Assembly (NCBI RefSeq): GCF_900117315.1
Contig: NZ_LT630337.1
Location: forward strand, 635,965 to 699,964
Direction of reading: 5' to 3'
DNA: 64,000 bases
Source: Bacillus massilinigeriensis
Lineage (GTDB): Bacteria; Bacillota; Bacilli; Bacillales; Cytobacillaceae
Part shown: positions 1 through 7,893 of the stretch, piece by piece
Numbering within the stretch: position 1 is the first letter of the stretch
Layout: each line of letters opens with the position of its first letter
Translations under genes and position numbers: made by a program
The notes under the pieces: generated by a model
Seen by the model: only the letters and a program-made list of their open reading frames with translations
Databases searched by the model: none
What the model was told of the DNA's origin: nothing

Positions 1-41
1 TCACGGCGGTAACACGGGTTCGAATCCCGTAGGGGTCACCA
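1..41 (+). tRNA. tRNA-Glu (TTC), 3' part only
   Basis: The window opens inside a tRNA. The last two anticodon bases, the anticodon 3' arm, the variable loop, the T arm (GGGTTCGAATCCC) and an encoded CCA are visible. The remaining sequence matches the Bacillus tRNA-Glu(TTC) pattern. The 5' half lies outside the window. Confidence 0.85.
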
Positions 42-44
42 AGT

Positions 45-120
45 GGAGGATTAGCTCAGCTGGGAGAGCATCTGCCTTACAAGCAGAGGGTCGGCGGTTC
101 GAGCCCGTCATCCTCCACCA
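45..120 (+). tRNA. tRNA-Val (TAC)
   Basis: Full 76-nt cloverleaf with acceptor GGAGGAT pairing ATCCTCC, anticodon TAC in the loop, T arm CGGTTCGAGCCCG and encoded CCA. It follows the preceding tRNA by 3 nt, so it belongs to the same transcribed array. Confidence 0.96.
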
Positions 121-123
121 TAT

Positions 124-427
124 GCCGGCCTAGCTCAATTGGTAGAGCACGACCGAAATTGCTTCACTGAAATACTTCAGCGTACTGATCGAACTGCTGC
201 TTGAATTAGCTTTCTGAGATCAGGACGACATTAACTACCTGCGAGTCTAAAATAAAAATATCTTTTAAAAAATTTGCCGGCCTAGCTCAATTGGTAGAGC
301 ACGACCGAAATTGCTTCACTGAAATACTTCAGCGTACTGATCGAACTGCTGCTTGAATTAGCTTTCTGAGATCAGGACGACGTTAACTAACTGCGAGTCT
401 AAAATAAAAATATCTTTTAAAAAATTT
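124..427 (+). repeat. 152-bp tandem duplication with truncated tRNA-Thr 5' ends
   Basis: Two head-to-tail units (124-275 and 276-427) differ at only two positions, near 227 and 234 in unit 1. Each begins with the first 26 nt of the tRNA-Thr that follows at 428 and then switches to about 126 nt of unrelated DNA. That DNA contains small hairpins: CTGAA-atac-TTCAG, and CTGATC pairing GATCAG about 27 nt later. The third copy of the tRNA 5' end continues into the intact gene. The truncated copies have no anticodon stem and cannot make tRNA. Confidence 0.9.
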
Positions 428-503
<76 letters not shown>

Positions 504-510
504 CCTTTTC

Positions 511-594
511 GGAGGGGTAGCGAAGTGGCTAAACGCGGCGGACTGTAAATCCGCTCCCTTGGGTTCGGCGGTTCGAATCCGTCCCCCTCCACCA
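511..594 (+). tRNA. tRNA-Tyr (GTA)
   Basis: 84-nt class II tRNA with acceptor GGAGGGG pairing CCCCTCC, anticodon GTA, an extended variable arm (CCCTTGGG) and encoded CCA. It lies 7 nt after tRNA-Thr. Confidence 0.96.
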
Positions 595-792
595 TTTGAA
601 TGGTTTATGATTAACTGGACAAGATATTAGTGTCCTTTTTGTTTTGGGATAAGATTTTATAGGTGTATGGGTAATATTGAAACATTTAACTATAGAAGAT
701 TCTCAGGGCAATTAATTCATTTGCAATTAAATGTTCCTGCAATGTAGATTCATGTAGCATACTCGGTGAAGTATTTCATGATGATTATTCAT

Positions 793-867
793 TGGGCTAT
801 AGCCAAGCGGTAAGGCAACGGACTTTGACTCCGTCATGCGTTGGTTCGAATCCAGCTAGCCCAGCCA
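793..867 (+). tRNA. tRNA-Gln (TTG)
   Basis: 75-nt cloverleaf with acceptor TGGGCTA/TAGCCCA, anticodon TTG and encoded CCA. A 198-bp spacer without a recognisable gene separates it from tRNA-Tyr, so it may begin a second transcription unit of the array. Confidence 0.96.
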
Positions 868-872
868 TTTAC

Positions 873-945
873 GAGCCATTAGCTCAGTCGGTAGAGCATC
901 TGACTTTTAATCAGAGGGTCGAAGGTTCGAGTCCTTCATGGCTCA
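873..945 (+). tRNA. tRNA-Lys (TTT), CCA not encoded
   Basis: 73-nt cloverleaf with acceptor GAGCCAT/ATGGCTC, anticodon TTT and discriminator A at 945. The next three bases are TCA instead of CCA, so the 3' end must be completed by CCA-adding enzyme. The other complete tRNAs here encode CCA. Confidence 0.95.
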
Positions 946-984
946 TCAATTAATTCGTATTTGATACTTCTGTATAATAAATTT

Positions 985-1059
985 GCGGAAGTAGTTCAGT
1001 GGTAGAACACCACCTTGCCAAGGTGGGGGTCGCGGGTTCGAACCCCGTCTTCCGCTCCA
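985..1059 (+). tRNA. tRNA-Gly (GCC)
   Basis: 75-nt cloverleaf with acceptor GCGGAAG/CTTCCGC, anticodon GCC and encoded CCA. A TATAAT hexamer at 973-978 lies just upstream, but no good -35 partner is visible. Confidence 0.96.
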
Positions 1060-1066
1060 TATGAAC

Positions 1067-1142
1067 GGGGGCTTAGCTCAGCTGGGAGAGCGCCTGCTTT
1101 GCACGCAGGAGGTCAGCGGTTCGATCCCGCTAGTCTCCACCA
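1067..1142 (+). tRNA. tRNA-Ala (TGC)
   Basis: 76-nt cloverleaf with acceptor GGGGGCT pairing AGTCTCC (two G-U pairs), anticodon TGC and encoded CCA. It is the last gene of the array and is followed by a terminator. Confidence 0.96.
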
Positions 1143-1154
1143 ATACATGAATGT

Positions 1155-1192
1155 AAACTTTAGGTCTCATAAGACTTAAGGTTTTTTTGTTT
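1155..1192 (+). terminator. Rho-independent terminator of tRNA array
   Basis: A 10-bp stem (1158-1167 with 1172-1181, including G-U pairs) with a 4-nt loop is followed by a T-run from 1182. Confidence 0.88.
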
Positions 1193-1266
1193 TTATTCTA
1201 ATAAGAATCACTTGCTCCCCCCTAAGAAATCAAATCATTTGAATAAATATTCAAAAAAATGTCAAG

Positions 1267-1296
1267 TTGAGTCAATGTGATGAAAACAGTTACAAT
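1267..1296 (+). promoter_or_regulatory. Candidate SigA promoter of arginase gene
   Basis: TTGAGT at 1267-1272 and TACAAT at 1291-1296 with an 18-nt spacer, about 30 nt before the arginase start. No SigL-type -24/-12 element was seen, although B. subtilis rocF belongs to a SigL/RocR-controlled operon. Confidence 0.5.
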
Positions 1297-1328
1297 AAAG
1301 GCAGACAAGGGTATGAGGGGGAGCATCA

Positions 1329-2225
1329 ATGAAGAAAATATCTATTATTGGAATGCCAATGGATCTTGGTCAAACGAGACGAGGGGTTGATATGGGTCCA
1401 AGTGCTATTCGTTATGCTGGTGTAATTGAAAAACTCCAGGAGCTGTTTGATGAAGTGCATGATCTTGGAGATATTCCCGTAGGAAGACCGGAAGTCATCA
1501 TTGATAAACCGTCTAATTTAAGGAATCTACATTTAGTTGCTGAAAAAAATGAATTATTAGCAGAAAAAGTGGATGAGGTGATGAACTCTGGTACTTTTCC
1601 TTTAGTACTTGGTGGGGACCATAGCATTGCCATTGGGACACTCGCAGGGGTTTCTAAGCATTTTAAAAATCTTGGGGTCATTTGGTATGATGCTCACGGA
1701 GACTTAAATACAGAAGAAACATCGCCATCAGGAAATATTCACGGTATGCCACTTGCAGTTAACCTAGGTCTAGGACATGAAAGGTTAACTAAAGTTGGTG
1801 GATATTCTCCAAAGGTTAAACCCGAGAATGTTGTTATTATTGGGGCAAGATCTTTAGATGAAGGGGAACGTGAATTAATTAAAGCAAAGGGAATTAGGGT
1901 TTACACAATGCATGAAATTGATCGACTAGGAATGGCAAAGGTAATGGAAGATACGATCTCCTATCTTAAAGGAAAGACAGACGGTGTTCATCTATCATTG
2001 GACTTAGATGGTTTGGATCCAAATGATGCACCCGGGGTTGGTACACCTGTTATTGGTGGAATAAGCTATCGTGAAAGTCATTTAGCCATGGAAATGCTAG
2101 CTGAATCCGAGTTAATCACATCTGCAGAATTTGTGGAAGTCAATCCGATTTTAGATGAGCGAAATAAAACGGCAACTGTTGCTGTAGCTTTAATGGGTTC
2201 ATTATTTGGTGAAAAATTATTATAA
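1329..2225 (+). CDS. rocF: Arginase (EC 3.5.3.1)
   Basis: Hydrolyses L-arginine to ornithine and urea in the cytoplasm, the first step of arginine catabolism. The 298-aa product has the usual family length and all three ureohydrolase signatures: GGDHS (His98), DAHGDLN (Asp121, His123, Asp125) and SLDLDGLDP, which together bind the dinuclear Mn centre. The ATG is preceded by an AGGGGGA ribosome site. The gene stands alone between the tRNA array and sigW, a placement I recall from other Bacillus genomes, rather than in a rocDEF operon. A dimethylargininase and antiporter pair at 29 kb could also supply or share arginine-type substrates. Confidence 0.95.
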   Translation: MKKISIIGMPMDLGQTRRGVDMGPSAIRYAGVIEKLQELFDEVHDLGDIPVGRPEVIIDKPSNLRNLHLVAEKNELLAEKVDEVMNSGTFPLVLGGDHSIAIGTLAGVSKHFKNLGVIWYDAHGDLNTEETSPSGNIHGMPLAVNLGLGHERLTKVGGYSPKVKPENVVIIGARSLDEGERELIKAKGIRVYTMHEIDRLGMAKVMEDTISYLKGKTDGVHLSLDLDGLDPNDAPGVGTPVIGGISYRESHLAMEMLAESELITSAEFVEVNPILDERNKTATVAVALMGSLFGEKLL

Positions 2226-2237
2226 AATTTTTTATAG

Positions 2238-2324
2238 AAAACTGACTTGGTTTGTTTGCTACCGAAAATAAAGCAAATTGTAGATGCTTTATATCGGAGG
2301 GTGAAGGGATAGGTCAGTTTTTTA
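2238..2324 (+). terminator. Structured 3' region after rocF, terminator-like
   Basis: AAAACTGAC (2238-2246) pairs with GTCAGTTTT (2313-2321), which runs into more T residues. The roughly 66-nt interior holds a smaller TTTGCT/AGCAAA hairpin. This could be a branched terminator; the large loop makes it unusual. Confidence 0.4.
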
Positions 2325-2427
2325 GTTTTAGAACAATTTTCTTATTTAATCTCGCAAGTAAAAAATGTAAACTGTATTAGTAAAATCTTGTTAAAATTAA
2401 TTTATAGAAAATACTTTTAAAAAAATT

Positions 2428-2456
2428 TGAAACCTTTTCCGCTATCGATTCGTATA
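2428..2456 (+). promoter_or_regulatory. SigW-type autoregulatory promoter
   Basis: TGAAAC (2428-2433), 17-nt spacer, then CGTATA (2451-2456). This is the ECF SigW promoter signature and sits just before sigW, so the operon very likely autoregulates as in B. subtilis. Confidence 0.88.
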
Positions 2457-2488
2457 TCGAATAGCCGCATAGAGCGGAGGTAAATAAA

Positions 2489-3052
2489 ATGGAAGTAATC
2501 GTAAAGAAAAGGATAAAACAGGTATTAAAGGGCGATCAAAACGCTTTTGAAGAGATTGTAGAAATTTATAAAGGCAAGGTGTATCAGCTTTGTTATCGAA
2601 TGCTTGGTAATAGTCATGAAGCAGAAGATATAGCACAAGAAGCATTTATTAGGGCATATGTTAATATTAAAAGCTTCAATATCAGTATGAAATTTTCAAC
2701 ATGGTTATATAGAATTGCTACAAATTTATGTATCGATAGAATTCGAAAGAAGAAACCTGACTTTTACTTAGATGCAGAGGTTGCAGGGACAGAAGGATTG
2801 ACAATGTACTCGCAGATTGCAGCGGATACCTCATTACCTGAAGAAGATGTTGAAAGTATGGAACTCCAGGAAACCATTCAAAAGGAAATATCAAAGCTGC
2901 CAGAAAAATATCGATCGGTTATTGTATTAAAGTATATTGATGAGCTTTCATTAAATGAAATCAGTGAGATACTTAATCTTCCATTAGGAACGGTAAAAAC
3001 AAGGATTCATCGAGGGAGAGAAGCTCTAAGGCACCAGTTGCGAAATGTTTAA
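2489..3052 (+). CDS. sigW: ECF RNA polymerase sigma factor SigW
   Basis: Extracytoplasmic-function sigma factor directing the response to cell-envelope damage and antimicrobial peptides. The 187-aa product shows region 2 (QLCYRMLGNSHEAEDIAQEAF, FSTWLYRIATN) and region 4 (LPEKYRSVIVLKYIDELS, GTVKTRIHRGREALR), and it closely resembles B. subtilis SigW as I recall it. The ATG follows a GGAGG site at 2476-2480. It is followed after 16 nt by its anti-sigma factor, and transcription probably starts from the SigW promoter upstream. Confidence 0.96.
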   Translation: MEVIVKKRIKQVLKGDQNAFEEIVEIYKGKVYQLCYRMLGNSHEAEDIAQEAFIRAYVNIKSFNISMKFSTWLYRIATNLCIDRIRKKKPDFYLDAEVAGTEGLTMYSQIAADTSLPEEDVESMELQETIQKEISKLPEKYRSVIVLKYIDELSLNEISEILNLPLGTVKTRIHRGREALRHQLRNV

Positions 3053-3068
3053 TGAGAGGTGAAAAAGG

Positions 3069-3680
3069 ATGAAATGTCCAGAAGAGGCCATTGAATATAT
3101 GCATGAATTTCTCGATGGAGAAATTTTACCCGAACAAGAAAGGGAATTAAGAGAACACTTACAGGGCTGTGAGCAATGTCAAAGTTATTTTCGTGAATTA
3201 AAGAGAACTGTTGCCCTAGTACAAAGCACATCTCATATTCAAGTTCCTATTAATTTTACCGCAAACGTTATGGCTAGATTACCTAAGGAAAAAAGAAAGG
3301 TAAGCGTACAGCGTTGGTTTATGAACCATCCTTTACTTACAGCTGCGTCTTTATTTCTAGTCTTAATGACCGGTAGCTTTGCTACTACATGGAGTGAAGA
3401 TCGTGAGTTTTCTGTATCCAACCAAGCCAATTTGATTGTAAAGAATGATACAGTAATTGTCCCTAAGGGAGAAATCGTTAAAGGGGATGTAACCGTAAAA
3501 AATGGAAATTTGAAAGTGGAAGGTCGAATAGATGGGGATGTAACCGTGATAAATGGCGAAAACTATATGGCATCCGCTGGACAAGTTACAGGTGAAATTA
3601 AAGAAGTTAATCAAGTATTTGATTGGATTTGGTATCATATTAAGGAAACTGGAAAAGAAGTTGTTGCTATTTTTGAATGA
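3069..3680 (+). CDS. rsiW: Anti-sigma-W factor RsiW
   Basis: Single-pass membrane protein holding SigW inactive until regulated proteolysis (PrsW then RasP in B. subtilis). The 203-aa product has the N-terminal zinc anti-sigma motif His30-x3-Cys34-x2-Cys37. One membrane segment lies at about residues 87-107, followed by an extracytoplasmic tail with short repeats (IVKGDVTV, RIDGDVTV) suggesting a small beta structure. It is co-transcribed with sigW and closed by a strong terminator. Confidence 0.94.
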   Translation: MKCPEEAIEYMHEFLDGEILPEQERELREHLQGCEQCQSYFRELKRTVALVQSTSHIQVPINFTANVMARLPKEKRKVSVQRWFMNHPLLTAASLFLVLMTGSFATTWSEDREFSVSNQANLIVKNDTVIVPKGEIVKGDVTVKNGNLKVEGRIDGDVTVINGENYMASAGQVTGEIKEVNQVFDWIWYHIKETGKEVVAIFE

Positions 3681-3690
3681 AAAAATGGAT

Positions 3691-3742
3691 AAGAAGCTGA
3701 TTAAGTATAAACATATTTGATATTAAATCAGCTTCTTTTTTT
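3691..3742 (+). terminator. Terminator of sigW-rsiW
   Basis: A perfect 12-bp stem (3691-3702 with 3726-3737) with a 23-nt loop leads into a T-run. Confidence 0.9.
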
Positions 3743-3925
3743 GGTTTTTAGGGTAATATTAAATATCATAGAGCTAGTAACAATTAATTTGTACATATTT
3801 TTTCCAAATGAACACTGAAATAATAGGTGTTCCTTTTTTTTATGATATAATATGTAAAGTTATGAACGCATTGTTTTGAAATGAAATAGCATAAGGCTGT
3901 GAAATATATTATTGGGGTGGATAAA

Positions 3926-4759
3926 ATGTCGATCATGGGGTTTGAATTCGATATTTTAAAATATTTAACAAACATCATTGATGTTCTTGTTGTTTGGTAT
4001 GTCATTTACAAATTAATAAACCTGATCAAAGGAACTAGAGCTGTCCAATTATTAAAGGGGATATTCGTTATCTTACTTGTAACATTTGTAAGTGATAAAC
4101 TCCATCTTCAGACCCTGAATTATATTATGGGGCAGGTCCTTCTTTGGGGGGTTCTTGCAATTATCATCATCTTTCAGCCAGAGTTGCGTAGAGCTCTTGA
4201 ACAGTTGGGTAGAGGAAAGTTCTTTTCTAGAAGCATGAATCAGGAGGATGAAGGTCAAGAAAAGTTGGTAGAATCCATTGTAAAGGCTACTGATTATATG
4301 GCCAAACGGCGAATCGGAGCGCTTATCTCAATTGAAAGAGAGACGGGAATGGGCGATTATATTGAAACAGGAATTCCTTTAGGTTCTAAGGTTTCTTCTG
4401 AGCTACTCATTAATATTTTTATTCCGAATACACCGTTACATGATGGTGCCGTTATCATTCAAAAAAATGCTATCGCCGCAGCTGCATGCTATTTGCCTTT
4501 ATCTGAAAGTCCATTTATTTCGAAAGAACTGGGAACAAGGCATAGAGCGGCATTAGGAATTAGTGAAGTAACAGATAGTATTACGGTAATTGTTTCGGAG
4601 GAGACAGGTGCAATCTCCATAACAAAAAATGGAGAATTACATCGTGGATTAACATTGGACGCATTTAGAGGAATCCTTTCAAGTGAATTAATCATAGAAG
4701 AAAAAACGAAGCAACCTTCTTCAGCCCGTTGGAACTGGAGGGGAAAACGAAATGGATAA
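3926..4759 (+). CDS. cdaA: Diadenylate cyclase CdaA
   Basis: Membrane-bound enzyme making cyclic di-AMP from two ATP. Three N-terminal membrane helices (about residues 10-85) precede the DAC domain with the DGA motif (173-175) and RHR motif (205-207). The 277-aa length fits the family. I chose the ATG at 3926 because GGGGTGG lies 6 nt upstream; an in-frame GTG at 3899 has no comparable site. The gene overlaps cdaR by 8 nt and heads the conserved cdaA-cdaR-glmM module, which couples c-di-AMP to cell-wall precursor synthesis and potassium homeostasis. Confidence 0.95.
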   Translation: MSIMGFEFDILKYLTNIIDVLVVWYVIYKLINLIKGTRAVQLLKGIFVILLVTFVSDKLHLQTLNYIMGQVLLWGVLAIIIIFQPELRRALEQLGRGKFFSRSMNQEDEGQEKLVESIVKATDYMAKRRIGALISIERETGMGDYIETGIPLGSKVSSELLINIFIPNTPLHDGAVIIQKNAIAAAACYLPLSESPFISKELGTRHRAALGISEVTDSITVIVSEETGAISITKNGELHRGLTLDAFRGILSSELIIEEKTKQPSSARWNWRGKRNG

Positions 4760-5996
4760 ATATATAGATAAGCTCATTGAAAACAAATGGTTTATGAAAA
4801 TCGTTGCCTTAGTTCTTGCTCTACTTTTATTCGATAATGTTTATGACCCGAATAAAAATGTTACTGATATAAATGTCCCGCAATTAGAGGATACAGAAAT
4901 CGTTGAGAATGTTCCTGTGAAAAGTTACTATGATACAGAAAACCTAGTCGTAACAGGTGTACCAGATAAGGTCAAGGTAAAGATTAAGGGACCAAGGAAC
5001 TTATTACAGCCTGCCATAAAACAAGGCTCATTTGAGGTTTATGTTGACTTAACAAAGGCAAAAATTGGGACAGATAAGGTAAAAATCAAAATTAAAAGGC
5101 TATCAGACAAGTTAGAGGCAAAAATTGAACCAGCCTATGCAACAGTAACCGTTCATGAGAGGGTAACAAAGGATTTTAGTGTAGAGCCCGAGATTAATGA
5201 TTCTGTTGTTGCCAAAGGGTATATTGCAGATCAGCCTATTGTAAAGCCCGATAAAGTGAAGATTACTGGAGCAAAAGAAATTATAGAAAAGATTGCCTAT
5301 GTTAAAGCAACGATTAGTAATTTGAGAGAGCCTCTTAAAGAAACAGCTTCAGAAAAGGCTCTAGTAACCGTGCTGGACCAAAATTTAAATAAATTAAATG
5401 TTAGTGTAGAGCCTGAGACAGTTGAAGTACAAATACCAATAAGTAGCTCAAGTAAAACGGTCCCAATTAATATAGTTAGACAAGGGACTTCACCTGAAGG
5501 GATAACGATTGAATCAATAAAGATTAGTAAAGAGAAAGCTAATATTATTGCTTCAGACGAGGTATTAAAAAAGACAAATAGTGTAAGAGTGGAAGTAGAT
5601 ATCAGTAAAATAAAAGACGATATGACCATCAATCTTCCAGTTATCATTTCGAATGATATAGTGGAGGTTGATCCTAAGACAGTTGAAGTAAACATTAAGG
5701 TTAGTAAAGAAGAAGATAAAACTCTTTCTAATATTCCTATTCAAGTAAGAGGATTATCTGCTGATAATGAGATAACTTATAGAGATCCATCTAATGGTTT
5801 AGTCAGCCTATTCGTATCTGGTCCTAGTCATATTATCAATTCAATTACTGCATCAAACTTTGACATCTATTTAGATATTTCTGATCTAGATGAAGGAAGC
5901 CATAATGTCACAATAAATGTAGCAGGTCCTAATGATGTAAATTGGAAATTAAATAAGAAGTCCGCGAAAATTACTATAACTCAAAAGGATGCATAA
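4752..5996 (+). CDS. cdaR: CdaA regulatory protein CdaR (YbbR domains)
   Basis: Membrane-anchored extracytoplasmic regulator of the diadenylate cyclase. The 414-aa product has one N-terminal membrane anchor (residues about 13-28) followed by four tandem YbbR-type beta domains, each about 85 residues. The start overlaps the cdaA end by 8 nt, implying translational coupling. The B. subtilis orthologue is somewhat longer by memory, with the C-terminal tail the variable part. Confidence 0.93.
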   Translation: MDKYIDKLIENKWFMKIVALVLALLLFDNVYDPNKNVTDINVPQLEDTEIVENVPVKSYYDTENLVVTGVPDKVKVKIKGPRNLLQPAIKQGSFEVYVDLTKAKIGTDKVKIKIKRLSDKLEAKIEPAYATVTVHERVTKDFSVEPEINDSVVAKGYIADQPIVKPDKVKITGAKEIIEKIAYVKATISNLREPLKETASEKALVTVLDQNLNKLNVSVEPETVEVQIPISSSSKTVPINIVRQGTSPEGITIESIKISKEKANIIASDEVLKKTNSVRVEVDISKIKDDMTINLPVIISNDIVEVDPKTVEVNIKVSKEEDKTLSNIPIQVRGLSADNEITYRDPSNGLVSLFVSGPSHIINSITASNFDIYLDISDLDEGSHNVTINVAGPNDVNWKLNKKSAKITITQKDA

Positions 5997-6030
5997 AACG
6001 CAATTATTCGTAGAAGGAGCGATTTTTGAA

Positions 6031-7380
6031 ATGGGTAAATATTTCGGTACCGATGGAGTACGAGGAGTGGCGAATAGTGAATTAACGCCTGAATTAGCTT
6101 TTAAAATTGGGCGATTTGGAGGGTATATCTTAACGAAAGATAAAGAACATCCAAAGGTATTAATTGGTCGCGATACTCGGATATCCGGTCATATGCTCGA
6201 AGGTGCATTAGTAGCTGGATTATTATCCACCGGTGCAGAAGTGATGAGGCTCGGTGTTATTACTACACCAGGTGTGTCATATTTAACAAAGGTACTAGGT
6301 GCCCAAGCTGGGGTTATGATTTCCGCATCACATAATCCAGTTGCCGATAATGGAATTAAGTTCTTTGGTCCAGATGGATTCAAGCTTTCTGATGATCAGG
6401 AGGCAGAAATTGAGGCATTATTGGATTTAGACGAGGATAACCTTCCTAGACCTACTGGAGCCGAATTAGGCCAAGTAAATGACTATTTCGAAGGTGGTCA
6501 AAAATATCTTCAATTTCTAAAGCAAACTGTGGATGAAGACTTTTCAGGAATTCATATAGCCCTAGATTGTGCTCATGGAGCTACGTCATCATTGGCAAAT
6601 TACTTGTTTGCTGATTTGGAAGCAGACTTATCAACAATGGGAGCTTCGCCAAATGGCTTAAATATTAATGATGGTGTAGGATCTACACATCCAGAAAGCT
6701 TGGCTGCTTTTGTCAAAGAAAAGGAAGCAGATGTTGGTTTGGCATTTGACGGAGATGGAGATCGTCTTATTGCTATTGATGAAAATGGCGATATCGTAGA
6801 CGGGGACCAAATTATGTTCATTTGTTCAAAATATTTAAAAGAACAAGGAAGACTGAAGCATGGAACAGTTGTTTCAACTGTCATGAGCAACCTAGGCTTC
6901 TATAAAGCGCTAGTTTCAAATGGAATAAACAGCGTCAAAACAGCAGTAGGAGACCGCTATGTAGTAGAGGAAATGAGAAAGAATGGCTATAATCTTGGTG
7001 GAGAACAATCCGGTCATATTATTTTTCTAGACTACAACACTACTGGAGATGGTCTACTAACCGGGTTACAACTTGTTAATATCATGAAGATGACAAAGAA
7101 GCCATTATCCGAGTTAGCAAATGAAATGAAAAAATATCCTCAAAAACTTGTTAATATTCGTGTGACAGATAAATATCATGTAACAGATAATGAAAAAGTG
7201 AAGGAAATCATCCAACAAGTTGAGGCAGAAATGAATGGGAATGGACGGATACTCGTTCGTCCTTCTGGAACAGAGCCGCTTGTAAGGGTTATGGCAGAAG
7301 CATCTACTGAGGAGCTTTGTGCTTCTTTCGTTGATCGAATTGCTGCCGTTGTAGAGCAAGAAATGGGATTAACTGAATAA
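6031..7380 (+). CDS. glmM: Phosphoglucosamine mutase GlmM
   Basis: Interconverts glucosamine-6-phosphate and glucosamine-1-phosphate on the route to UDP-GlcNAc. The 449-aa product carries the phosphoserine loop SASHNP (Ser100), the Mg-binding DGDGDR and the sugar-binding GEQSGH and RPSGTEP loops, so the alpha-D-phosphohexomutase fold is complete. The ATG at 6031 gives the canonical N terminus MGKYFGTDG and follows a GAAGGAG site. The longer in-frame ORF from 5989 overlaps cdaR and is not the likely start. It is the last gene of the cdaA operon. Confidence 0.96.
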   Translation: MGKYFGTDGVRGVANSELTPELAFKIGRFGGYILTKDKEHPKVLIGRDTRISGHMLEGALVAGLLSTGAEVMRLGVITTPGVSYLTKVLGAQAGVMISASHNPVADNGIKFFGPDGFKLSDDQEAEIEALLDLDEDNLPRPTGAELGQVNDYFEGGQKYLQFLKQTVDEDFSGIHIALDCAHGATSSLANYLFADLEADLSTMGASPNGLNINDGVGSTHPESLAAFVKEKEADVGLAFDGDGDRLIAIDENGDIVDGDQIMFICSKYLKEQGRLKHGTVVSTVMSNLGFYKALVSNGINSVKTAVGDRYVVEEMRKNGYNLGGEQSGHIIFLDYNTTGDGLLTGLQLVNIMKMTKKPLSELANEMKKYPQKLVNIRVTDKYHVTDNEKVKEIIQQVEAEMNGNGRILVRPSGTEPLVRVMAEASTEELCASFVDRIAAVVEQEMGLTE

Positions 7381-7392
7381 TATCCAATTTAG

Positions 7393-7432
7393 TATGCATA
7401 AGGGAACATTTTTCTCCCTTATGCATATTTTA
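7393..7432 (+). terminator. Terminator of cdaA-cdaR-glmM
   Basis: A perfect 12-bp stem, 7393-7404 with 7416-7427 (TATGCATAAGGG and its complement), ends in a T-rich tract. Confidence 0.88.
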
Positions 7433-7531
7433 TTGTAGTTTTCCTATTCAATCCTCCGACGATTGATCAATCTCCTTGTCACAATATGTTCCTAATTATC
7501 ATGCGAAGTTCTAACACGATAGGGGTATTAG

Positions 7532-7560
7532 TTGACGATTCCTAATTTCTATTGTATGAT
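7532..7560 (+). promoter_or_regulatory. SigA promoter of glmS
   Basis: TTGACG (7532-7537), exactly 17 nt, TATGAT (7555-7560). It precedes the ribozyme cleavage site by about 60 nt. Confidence 0.82.
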
Positions 7561-7617
7561 AATCCTGTTTTTGTAAATAGTTGAAAAAGGAGGGAAGTAG
7601 TTTAACAGTTTCATCCA

Positions 7618-7780
7618 CTTTAAAGCGCCTGGACTAATCACATGGACGAAAAAATGGTGATTAGTTGACGAGGAGGAGGTTTATCGAGATTTTCGGCGGA
7701 TGCCTCCCGGTTGAAAAGCACAATCGTAAGTTCTTCCTTAAACCATCTGGGGTAACTCGGTGAACAAAGGGAAGAAAGTT
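7618..7780 (+). promoter_or_regulatory. glmS: glmS self-cleaving ribozyme/riboswitch
   Basis: GlcN6P-activated ribozyme in the glmS 5' leader. The conserved blocks are present in order: AGCGCC (7624-7629), the GGACTAATCAC/GTGATTAGTT P2-type helix, GACGAGGAGGAGG, ATCGA, TTTTCGGCGGATGCCTCCCGG, and the 3' P3/P4 part ending near AACAAAGGGAAG. By comparison with B. subtilis, cleavage should fall between 7624 and 7625. High GlcN6P triggers cleavage and mRNA decay, giving feedback on GlmS. Confidence 0.95.
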
Positions 7781-7833
7781 GCTTTAAAAAAATAGTATAC
7801 AAAGAATCTTATTTAAACAAATTAAGAACAGAG

Positions 7834-7884
7834 ATAAGGGGGCAAGACTGCCCCTAAAAGGCTTCTTGCCCTCTTATAAGGAGG
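7834..7884 (+). other. Long hairpin abutting the glmS ribosome site
   Basis: ATAAGGGGGCAAG (7834-7846) pairs with CTTGCCCTCTTAT (7865-7877) over 13 bp with one G-U. The loop is 18 nt and contains GCC/GGC that could pair further. The AAGGAGG ribosome site starts at the next base (7878). No T-run follows, so this is not a standard terminator. Confidence 0.75.
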
Positions 7885-7893
7885 AAAAGAAGT

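Noticed and set aside
7381-7893. Possible small protein gene in the glmS leader
   Set aside because: The stretch is fully explained by a terminator, a promoter, the ribozyme and a hairpin.
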